Assembly: GCA_031178645.1 (NCBI GenBank)
Contig: JAPSIP010000104.1
Coordinates: 1 to 6,061, forward strand
From: Paracoccus sp. (in: a-proteobacteria)
Lineage (GTDB): Bacteria > Pseudomonadota > Alphaproteobacteria > Rhodobacterales > Rhodobacteraceae
Direction: 5' to 3'
Length of the DNA stretch: 6,061 nt
Below are positions 1-5,312 of this stretch, one piece after another. The notes under the pieces were generated by a model. It was not told the DNA's origin. It was given only the letters and a program-made list of their open reading frames with translations, and did no database searches. The translations under genes and the position numbers were made by a program. The number at the start of each line of letters is the position of its first letter. The stretch's first letter is position 1.

Positions 1-554
1 TGGGCGACGGGTTCGAGGCCCAGACCTATCCCGACAGCCAGAACCTGTTCACCCTGGGCCGTGCCGCGATCTATCCGACCGGGTCGTGGGAAATCGGCGT
101 CTTCAACCCGCAGGTTTCCTTCACCATGGGGGCCTTCCCGCCGCCGGTGCCGAACGCGGGGGATACCTGCTATATCTCGGACCATACCGACATCGCGCTT
201 GGCATGAACGCCAAGACGGCGCATCCCGAGGAAACCAAGGCCTTCCTCGAATGGGTCGGATCGCCCGAATTCGCCACGCTTTACGCCAATGCGCTGCCGG
301 GCTTCTTCTCGCTCAATTCCACCGCGGTCGAGATGGAGGATCCGCTGGCCAAGGAATTCGTGTCCTGGCGCGAGAAGTGCGAGCCGACGATCCGGTCCAC
401 CTACCAGATCCTGTCGCGCGGCACGCCCAACCTGGAAAATGAGACCTGGAACGCCTCGGCCAACGTGATCCGCGGATCCGAGACGCCGGAAGACGCGGCC
501 AAGCGCCTGCAGGAAGGCCTGGCCTCGTGGTATGAACCGCAGCAGGCGCAATAA
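1..554 (+). CDS. Extracellular sugar-type ABC transporter substrate-binding protein, 3' part
   Basis: This is the C-terminal 183 residues of a periplasmic solute-binding protein of the SBP_bac_1 (MalE/UgpB-like) type. It is read in the frame beginning at base 3 and ends with TAA at 552-554. The visible part opens with a segment rich in family-typical features: a G-R-A-A-I-Y stretch followed by G-S-W-E at about residues 18-30. This is the usual 'gene product makes it inactive unless bound' lobe region seen as GxAAM...GSWE in relatives. Later come an E-T-K-A-F-L-E-W-V helix and the S-P-E-F-A motif. Family members are usually about 400-430 residues, so roughly 220-250 residues, including the signal peptide, lie left of the window. 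It is followed by two cognate permease genes, so it should capture the substrate and hand it to them. The ligand cannot be told from this part. The family call is firm; the sugar specificity is inferred from the neighbours. Confidence 0.9.
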   Translation, partial: GDGFEAQTYPDSQNLFTLGRAAIYPTGSWEIGVFNPQVSFTMGAFPPPVPNAGDTCYISDHTDIALGMNAKTAHPEETKAFLEWVGSPEFATLYANALPGFFSLNSTAVEMEDPLAKEFVSWREKCEPTIRSTYQILSRGTPNLENETWNASANVIRGSETPEDAAKRLQEGLASWYEPQQAQ

Positions 555-577
555 GGCGCAGCATCGGGCCTTGCGCC
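555..577 (+). other. Small inverted repeat just after the binding-protein stop codon
   Basis: GGCGCA at 555-560 is the exact reverse complement of TGCGCC at 572-577, with an 11-base spacer. It begins immediately after the TAA stop. A six-pair GC-rich stem could form in the mRNA just ahead of the stronger hairpin at 583-611. By itself it is short enough to be chance in GC-rich DNA. The bases GGCCTT at 567-572 could instead pair with AAGGCC at 584-589, which would compete with the downstream stem. Confidence 0.3.
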
Positions 578-582
578 CAGGG

Positions 583-611
583 GAAGGCCGGGGCGGACCG
601 TCCCGGCCTTC
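583..611 (+). terminator. Strong intergenic hairpin between binding-protein and permease genes (partial terminator or mRNA-stabilising stem)
   Basis: GAAGGCCGGG at 583-592 is perfectly complementary to CCCGGCCTTC at 602-611. The stem can extend inward by a G-U pair (593/601) and two G-C pairs (594/600, 595/599), leaving a three-base loop. The tract that follows, TTTCC, is only a weak U-run, so full Rho-independent termination is uncertain. In many binding-protein-dependent importers a hairpin in this place lowers permease expression relative to the binding protein, by partial termination or by protecting the upstream mRNA from 3' decay (malE-malF is the classic case). The structure is seen; that role is inferred. 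No separate promoter for the permease gene is evident in the rest of this gap. Confidence 0.65.
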
Positions 612-647
612 TTTCCGCAGACAGTCTTCTGATCAAGGGATGCGATC

Positions 648-1565
648 ATGGCGAAGGGACGGCCGATCCGCTGGCATATCGCGGTGTTTCTGGCGCCGGC
701 GGTGCTGGTCTACAGCGCGATCATGATCCTGCCCCTGTTCAGCACGCTGAACCTGTCGCTGTTCACCCGGGCCGAGGGCGGCACCGCCTTCGTCGGCCTG
801 GATAACTTCCGCACCCTGTTCGGCGACCCCCGGTGGTCGGCGGCCTTCTGGAACGCGCTTGGCAACAACCTGTGGTTCTTCGCCGTCCATATGCTGGTCC
901 AGAACCCCATCGGCATCCTGCTGGCCGCGCTGCTGTCATCGCCCCGGCTGCGGTTTTCCGCATTCTACCGCACGGCGATCTTCATTCCGACGATCCTCAG
1001 CTTCGTGGTCGTGGGCTTCATCTGGAAGCTGATCCTGTCGCCCTTGTGGGGCATCGCGCCGAACATGCTGGACATGGTGGGCCTGAAAAGCCTGTTCGCC
1101 CCCTGGCTGGGCAAGGAAGAATATGCCCTGACGACGCTGGCGCTGATCTCGGTCTGGCAGTTCGTGGGCATCCCGATGATGCTGATCTATGCGGCCCTTC
1201 TGTCGATCCCCGACGACATCATCGAGGCGGCCGAGATGGACGGCATCACCGGCTGGTCGCAGTTCTGGCGCATCAAGCTGCCGCTGATCCTGCCTGCCAT
1301 CGGCATCATCTCGATCCTGACCTTCGTGGGCAACTTCAACGCCTTCGACCTGATCTATGTCAGCCAGGGGGCCTTGGCCGGGCCGAATTTCGCCACCGAC
1401 ATCCTGGGGACGTTCCTGTATCGCACCTTCTTCGGCTTCCAGTTGCAACTGGGCGATCCGCATATGGGCGCGGCCATCGCCACGGCGATGTTCGCCATCA
1501 TCCTGGTCGGGGTCTGCATCTATCTGTTCCTGATCCAGACGCGGCTGCGCCGCTATCAGTTCTGA
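648..1565 (+). CDS. Sugar ABC transporter permease, MalF/UgpA type
   Basis: A 305-residue inner-membrane subunit of a CUT1-type importer (binding-protein-dependent transport system inner membrane component family). Six hydrophobic segments are visible at about residues 11-34, 73-97, 108-130, 159-184, 212-230 and 272-297, the standard number for short MalF/UgpA homologues. The cytoplasmic EAA loop, which docks on the ATPase, is canonical: E193-A194-A195, G199, then I209-x-L211-P212 at exactly the expected spacing. The end is basic (RLRRYQF), typical of a cytoplasmic tail. The ATG at 648 has a good ribosome-binding site, AAGGGA at 635-640, seven bases upstream. It lies 93 bases after the binding-protein gene and 10 bases before the second permease, with which it should form the membrane heterodimer. 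The length is normal for the family. Family call secure; substrate unknown. Confidence 0.95.
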   Translation: MAKGRPIRWHIAVFLAPAVLVYSAIMILPLFSTLNLSLFTRAEGGTAFVGLDNFRTLFGDPRWSAAFWNALGNNLWFFAVHMLVQNPIGILLAALLSSPRLRFSAFYRTAIFIPTILSFVVVGFIWKLILSPLWGIAPNMLDMVGLKSLFAPWLGKEEYALTTLALISVWQFVGIPMMLIYAALLSIPDDIIEAAEMDGITGWSQFWRIKLPLILPAIGIISILTFVGNFNAFDLIYVSQGALAGPNFATDILGTFLYRTFFGFQLQLGDPHMGAAIATAMFAIILVGVCIYLFLIQTRLRRYQF

Positions 1566-1568
1566 AGG
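1564..1568 (+). promoter_or_regulatory. Ribosome-binding site overlapping the preceding stop codon
   Basis: GAAGG at 1564-1568 overlaps the TGA stop (1563-1565) of the first permease and lies seven bases before the ATG at 1576. It supports that start. It also suggests that ribosomes finishing the first permease are well placed to begin the second, helping keep the two partners in equal amounts. Confidence 0.55.
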
Positions 1569-1575
1569 CGCCACG

Positions 1576-2415
1576 ATGAGCCAGGCCCGCCAGTCCCCCG
1601 CCCGCAGCCTTGCCGCCCATGCGGTGCTGATCCTGTGGACGCTGATCGCGCTGTTTCCCGTCTTCGTGACGGTGGTGAACAGCTTCAAGTCGAAACGGGC
1701 GATCTTCACCCAGCCCCTGGCCCTGCCGGGACCAGACAGCTTCGACCTTGTCGGCTATCAGACCGTGGCCAAGCAGGGCGACTTCGTTGCCTATTTCCAG
1801 AACTCGCTTGTGGTGACCTGTTTCAGCCTGTTCTTCGTGCTGCTGTTCGGCGCGATGGCGGCATTCGCCCTGTCGGAATACCGGTTCCGGGGCAACACGC
1901 TGATGGGGCTTTACCTGGCCCTTGGCATCATGATCCCGATCCGGCTGGGCACGGTGGCGATCCTGCAGATGATGGTGGCCACGGGACTGGTCAACACGCT
2001 GACCGCCCTGGTGCTGGTCTATACGGCCCAGGGCCTGCCGCTGGCGGTGTTCATCCTGTCCGAGTTCATGCGCAACGTGTCGGACGATTTGAAGAACGCC
2101 GGGCGGATCGACGGGCTGTCGGAATACCGCATCTTCTTCCGGCTGGTCCTGCCGCTGGTCAGGCCCGCGATGGCCACGGTCGCGGTCTTTACCATGATCC
2201 CGATCTGGAACGACCTGTGGTTCCCGCTGATCCTCGCGCCGTCGGAATCCACCAAGACCATCACCCTGGGCAGCCAGGTCTTCCTGGGTCAGTTCGTGTC
2301 GAACTGGAACGCCGTGCTGGCCGCGCTGTCGCTGGCGATCCTGCCGGTGCTGGTCCTTTACCTGATCTTTTCCCGGCAACTGATCCGGGGCATCACCGCA
2401 GGAGCCGTCAAATGA
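1576..2415 (+). CDS. Sugar ABC transporter permease, MalG/UgpE type
   Basis: A 279-residue inner-membrane protein, the second permease of the CUT1-type importer. Six hydrophobic segments are visible at about residues 13-36, 75-99, 107-133, 141-164, 197-219 and 246-267. The cytoplasmic EAA loop is present but degenerate at its first residues: N174-A175-G176, then D179-G180 and L190-x-L192-P193 at correct spacing. Family hallmarks include V-N-S-F-K near residue 34, W-N-D-L-W-F-P-L at 211-218 and the ending G-I-T-A-G-A-V-K, which is characteristic of MalG-type subunits. The length is normal. The start follows the first permease by 10 bases, and the stop overlaps the start of the oxidoreductase gene as ATGA at 2412-2415, indicating translational coupling. 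It should pair with the upstream permease and bind the ATPase encoded at 3444. Substrate not determinable from the sequence. Confidence 0.95.
   Translation: MSQARQSPARSLAAHAVLILWTLIALFPVFVTVVNSFKSKRAIFTQPLALPGPDSFDLVGYQTVAKQGDFVAYFQNSLVVTCFSLFFVLLFGAMAAFALSEYRFRGNTLMGLYLALGIMIPIRLGTVAILQMMVATGLVNTLTALVLVYTAQGLPLAVFILSEFMRNVSDDLKNAGRIDGLSEYRIFFRLVLPLVRPAMATVAVFTMIPIWNDLWFPLILAPSESTKTITLGSQVFLGQFVSNWNAVLAALSLAILPVLVLYLIFSRQLIRGITAGAVK
2400..2404 (+). promoter_or_regulatory. Ribosome-binding site that sets the oxidoreductase start
   Basis: AGGAG at 2400-2404 lies seven bases before the ATG at 2412. The reading frame of the oxidoreductase is open much further upstream, through the permease gene. 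This site, together with the Rossmann motif beginning a few residues after M1, marks 2412 as the true start. Confidence 0.7.
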
Positions 2416-3434
2416 TCCGTGTCCTTGTCGCAGGCCTTGGCAACATGGGCCAAAGCCACGCGCTGTCCTATCACAAGAACCCGGACTTCCAGATCGTCGG
2501 CCTGGTCAACCGCAGCCCGCGTCCGCTGGCCGAGGGGCTAGAGGGCTATCCCTTCTTCGACGATTACGCCCAAGCCCTGGCCGCCACGAAGCCCGACCTT
2601 GTCTGCGTCGCCACCTATTCCGACAGCCATGCCGATTATGCCGTGGCGGCGATGGAGGCTGGCGCCGATGTCTTCGTCGAAAAGCCCCTTGCCACCACCG
2701 TGGCCGACGCGCAGCGCGTGGTCGATACCGCCGCCCGCCTGGGCCGCAAGCTGGTCATCGGCTATATCCTGCGCCATCACCCAAGCTGGCAGCGCCTGAT
2801 CGCCGAGGCGCGGGCGCTTGGCGGGCCTTACGTCTTCCGCCTGAACCTGAACCAGCAAAGCTCGGGCCCAACATGGGAGGTGCACAAGGCGCTGATGGAA
2901 ACGACGCCGCCCATCGTCGATTGCGGCGTTCATTATGTCGACGTGATGCTGCAGATCACCGATGCCGATCCGGTCGAGGTGCGCGGCATGGGCCTGCGCC
3001 TGGCCGATGACATCGCCCCGGACATGTACAACTATGGCCATTTCCAGGTGCTGTTCAGCGATGGCTCGCTGGGTTGGTATGAAGCAGGCTGGGGGCCGAT
3101 GATCTCGGACACCGCCTTCTTCGTGAAGGATGTGGTCAGCCCCAGGGGCGCGGTTTCGATCAGGATGCCGGACAGCGCACGGTCGGACGACATCGACACC
3201 CATACGAAAACCTCGACCCTGCGGGTGCATCGGGTGGGCCAGGGGCACGAGGATCTGTCGATGGCGGACGAGCCGGGGCACCAGGATCTGTGCGACCGCG
3301 AACAGGCCTTCATGGCCCGCGCCATCGCCGAGGATCTGGATCTGGCCCGCCACATGCAGGACGCCGTGCGGTCGCTGGCCATCTGCCTTGCGGCGGATGA
3401 AAGCGTGCGGACCGGCCAGATCGTGAAACTGTAA
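2412..3434 (+). CDS. Gfo/Idh/MocA family NAD(P)-dependent oxidoreductase
   Basis: A 340-residue soluble cytoplasmic dehydrogenase of the Gfo/Idh/MocA family, whose members oxidise or reduce hydroxyl/keto groups on sugars, inositols and their derivatives. The N-terminal Rossmann fold (about 1-120) begins with the dinucleotide-binding motif G8-L-G10-N-M-G13. The family motif E90-K91-P92, whose lysine is a catalytic/cofactor-contacting residue, follows the fourth strand region. The C-terminal alpha/beta substrate domain (about 125-325) carries D170-x-G172-x-H174-x-x-D177, matching the family's catalytic histidine motif. The end, E-S-x-R-T-G-x-x-V, is also typical. At the end of strand 2 the residues are N33-R34-S35 rather than an acidic residue, which hints at NADP use (inference). 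It overlaps the permease gene by ATGA and sits nine bases before the ATPase gene, so it is part of the transporter operon and probably processes the imported compound. Exact reaction unknown; myo-inositol or glucose-fructose type activities cannot be told apart here. Confidence 0.93.
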   Translation: MIRVLVAGLGNMGQSHALSYHKNPDFQIVGLVNRSPRPLAEGLEGYPFFDDYAQALAATKPDLVCVATYSDSHADYAVAAMEAGADVFVEKPLATTVADAQRVVDTAARLGRKLVIGYILRHHPSWQRLIAEARALGGPYVFRLNLNQQSSGPTWEVHKALMETTPPIVDCGVHYVDVMLQITDADPVEVRGMGLRLADDIAPDMYNYGHFQVLFSDGSLGWYEAGWGPMISDTAFFVKDVVSPRGAVSIRMPDSARSDDIDTHTKTSTLRVHRVGQGHEDLSMADEPGHQDLCDREQAFMARAIAEDLDLARHMQDAVRSLAICLAADESVRTGQIVKL

Positions 3435-3438
3435 GGGA
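3433..3438 (+). promoter_or_regulatory. Ribosome-binding site overlapping the oxidoreductase stop codon
   Basis: AAGGGA at 3433-3438 shares its first two bases with the TAA stop at 3432-3434 and is five bases ahead of the ATG at 3444. It supports that start for the ATPase gene and suggests close translational linkage with the oxidoreductase. Confidence 0.65.
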
Positions 3439-3443
3439 CGGGC

Positions 3444-4442
3444 ATGGGCCAGCTAACACTTTCCGGCATGACGAAGAACTTCGGATCCGTCGAGGTCATC
3501 AAGGGCGTAGACCTTGAAGTCGCGGATGGCGAGTTCTGCGTCTTCGTGGGCCCGTCGGGCTGCGGGAAATCCACGCTTCTGCGCATGATCGCGGGGCTGG
3601 AGGATGTCAGCGGCGGCAGCGTGACCCTGGACGGGCGCGACATCACCGCCCTGCCGCCGGCCCGGCGGGAAATCGCGATGGTCTTCCAGTCCTATGCGCT
3701 GTACCCGCATCTGACGGTGCGCGACAACATGGGCCTGGCGCTGAAGCAGGCGGGACAGCCCAAGGGGGATATCCGCGCCGCCACCGACCGCGCCGCCGCC
3801 ATGCTGTCGCTGGACGCGCTGCTGGACCGCCGCCCGGCCGAACTGTCTGGCGGTCAGCGCCAGCGGGTCGCCATCGGCCGCGCTATCGTGCGCCGTCCCA
3901 AGCTGTTTCTGTTCGACGAGCCGCTGTCGAACCTGGACGCCGCCCTGCGCGTCCAGACCCGGATCGAGATCGCCAAGCTGCACCGCGACCTGGGGGCGAC
4001 GATGGTCTATGTCACCCATGACCAGGTCGAGGCGATGACCCTGGCCGACAAGATCGTGGTGCTGCGGGCGGGCAAGGTCGAACAGACCGGCGCGCCCATG
4101 CAGCTTTACAACGACCCGGCAAACACCTTCGTGGCGGGGTTCATCGGTTCGCCGCAGATGAACTTCCTGAACTCGGGCGCCCTGGGCCTGTCGTCGCACA
4201 GCGCGGGCATCCGGCCCGAGCAGGTGCAACTGACCGACGGCCCGGGCCAGATGGGGGGCACGGTCAGCCATGTCGAACGGTTGGGAGGAGAGACGCTGGT
4301 CTATGTCCACACCGCGGACCACGGCCTTCTGACCGCGCGGCTGTTCGGCGAACATGACCGCGCGGTGGGCAGCGACCTGGGCATCACCTTCGACCCGGCG
4401 CGGCTGTTCCACTTCGACAAGGCCGGTCAACGCCTGCGCTGA
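3444..4442 (+). CDS. Sugar ABC transporter ATP-binding protein, MalK/UgpC type
   Basis: A 332-residue cytoplasmic ATPase that powers the importer encoded just upstream. All nucleotide-binding motifs are intact: Walker A G36-P-S-G-C-G-K42-S-T44, Q-loop Q82, signature L134-S-G-G-Q138, Walker B L154-F-L-F-D158-E159, D-loop S162-N-L-D165 and switch histidine H192. The P-L-S-N-L-D-A-x-L-R sequence is typical of the MalK/UgpC group. After the ATPase domain (about 1-235) comes a C-terminal OB-fold/TOBE region with I256-R-P-E-Q and E278-R-L-G-G-E-T-L-V-Y-V, but it is short. Only about 15 residues separate M-N-F-L (239-242) from I-R-P-E, where relatives usually have around 40, and the total is below the family's usual 355-370. 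It is the last gene of the plus-strand operon. One ATPase gene implies a homodimer serving both permeases. Activity should be normal; regulation through the shortened domain may differ. Confidence 0.95.
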   Translation: MGQLTLSGMTKNFGSVEVIKGVDLEVADGEFCVFVGPSGCGKSTLLRMIAGLEDVSGGSVTLDGRDITALPPARREIAMVFQSYALYPHLTVRDNMGLALKQAGQPKGDIRAATDRAAAMLSLDALLDRRPAELSGGQRQRVAIGRAIVRRPKLFLFDEPLSNLDAALRVQTRIEIAKLHRDLGATMVYVTHDQVEAMTLADKIVVLRAGKVEQTGAPMQLYNDPANTFVAGFIGSPQMNFLNSGALGLSSHSAGIRPEQVQLTDGPGQMGGTVSHVERLGGETLVYVHTADHGLLTARLFGEHDRAVGSDLGITFDPARLFHFDKAGQRLR

Positions 4443-4447
4443 CCGGC
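4422..4447. terminator. Possible hairpin at the junction of the convergent operons
   Basis: GCCGGTCA at 4422-4429 and TGACCGGC at 4440-4447 are exact reverse complements with a 10-base loop. The right arm begins on the last three bases, TGA (4440-4442), of the ATPase gene. Only 18 bases separate the two facing stop codons, so this is the one visible candidate for ending transcription on either strand. No T-run follows on the plus strand, and only a short CTTGT follows on the minus strand, so intrinsic termination would be weak at best. Confidence 0.35.
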
Positions 4448-4460
4448 ACGCCAATACGCC

Positions 4461-5312
4461 TCAGGCCACGGCCTGCCGCGCGGCCTTCCGGCGGGCCACC
4501 CGTGCCCGGATCGCATCCACATCGGTGACGGGGGTCGCGGCGAACAATTGCCGCGTATAGGGATGGGTCGGGTTGGCAAAGATCGCCTCGCGCGAGCCTT
4601 GTTCGACCGCCTCGCCTTCGGAAATGACCATCACCTCGTCCGCGATATAGCGGACCACCGACAGGTCGTGGCTGACGAAGACATAGGTCAAACCCATCTC
4701 GTCCTGCAGGTCGGCCAGCAGGTTCAGGACCTGCGCCTGCACCGACAGATCAAGCGCCGAGACGGGCTCGTCCAGCACCAGCAGCGACGGGTTCAGCATC
4801 AAGGCCCGTGCGATGGCGATCCGCTGCCGCTGCCCGCCCGAGAACATGTGCGGATAGCGGTTGTAATGTTCGGGCATCAGCCCGACCTTTTGCAGCATCG
4901 CCCGCGCCCGGTCGCGCCTTTCGGCGGCGGGGACATCGGTGTTGATGACCAGCGGTTCGGTCAGCACGTCGCCGATCTTCTGGCGGGGGTTCAGGCTGCC
5001 ATAGGGGTTCTGGAACACCATCTGCACCTTGGACCGCAGGGCAGGGCCAGGGCGGCGGGCGGCGATGTCGACGCGCTGCCCGTCGATCAGCAGCTCGCCT
5101 TCAGACGGGGCGTCGATCAGCGCGATGATGCGGGCCAGGGTGGACTTGCCCGACCCGGATTCGCCGACGATGGCCAGGGTCTTGCCCTTCTGCACGCTGA
5201 AGTCGATGCCCTTGACCGCGCGGACAGACTTGGCGCGGCGCAACATGCTGCCCGGGACGTGGTAATCGCGGACGATGGCGCGTCCTTCGACGACGGGGGT
5301 CACAGGGGTCAT
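4461..5312 (-). CDS. Dipeptide/oligopeptide-type ABC transporter ATP-binding protein, DppF/OppF-like
   Basis: A complete 283-residue cytoplasmic ATPase of the Opp/Dpp/Nik importer family. Motifs are intact: Walker A G50-E-S-G-S-G-K56-S-T58, Q-loop Q101 followed by N-P-Y-G-S-L-N-P-R, signature F157-S-G-G-Q161, Walker B L177-L-V-L-D181-E182 and switch histidine H215. The stretch around R-Y-P-H-M-F-S-G-G-Q-R-Q-R-I-A-I-A-R is especially like DppF. The family-specific H250-P-Y-T-R254 motif opens the C-terminal tail, but the protein stops 29 residues later. The cysteine-bearing segment (GCxFxxRCP type) found in many Dpp/Opp ATPases, usually around 320-330 residues long, is absent. Its ATG overlaps the TGA of the upstream DppD-like gene (ATGA at 5312-5309 on the minus strand) and has GAGGAGG seven bases ahead. 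The two ATPases should form a heterodimer under permeases encoded beyond the right edge. Substrate unknown: peptides are the default, but relatives carry nickel, opines or oligosaccharides. Confidence 0.93.
   Translation of the reverse strand: MTPVTPVVEGRAIVRDYHVPGSMLRRAKSVRAVKGIDFSVQKGKTLAIVGESGSGKSTLARIIALIDAPSEGELLIDGQRVDIAARRPGPALRSKVQMVFQNPYGSLNPRQKIGDVLTEPLVINTDVPAAERRDRARAMLQKVGLMPEHYNRYPHMFSGGQRQRIAIARALMLNPSLLVLDEPVSALDLSVQAQVLNLLADLQDEMGLTYVFVSHDLSVVRYIADEVMVISEGEAVEQGSREAIFANPTHPYTRQLFAATPVTDVDAIRARVARRKAARQAVA
5143..5165 (-). repeat. Direct repeat copy A: Walker A coding segment shared by the two Opp-type ATPases
   Basis: These 23 bases are identical to 6009-6031, and the match continues as 33 of 35 bases over 5143-5177 versus 6009-6043. 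Both copies encode the GESGSGKS Walker A loop. The likely cause is paralogy with shared codon preference, not a mobile element. Confidence 0.8.

Noticed and set aside
86..442. 118-residue plus-strand frame overlapping the binding-protein gene
   Set aside because: It lies in another frame of a gene with clear family sequence, lacks a convincing ribosome-binding site and has no recognisable domain.
1498..2379. 293-residue open frame on the minus strand opposite the second permease
   Set aside because: Low-complexity Gln/Asp/Arg/His composition caused by third-position GC bias; the plus strand encodes a clear six-segment permease.
1635..2411. Open reading frame continuing upstream of the oxidoreductase start, giving a possible 599-residue protein
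   Set aside because: The upstream part reads out of frame through the permease gene and gives proline/glycine/arginine-rich sequence with no family features. The Rossmann motif, AGGAG site and ATGA overlap place the start at 2412.
3453..4454. 333-residue open frame on the minus strand opposite the MalK-type ATPase
   Set aside because: It is a mirror of a real gene in GC-rich DNA: its sequence is rich in Gln, Arg, His and Asp, with no recognisable domain, and the plus strand has every ABC motif.
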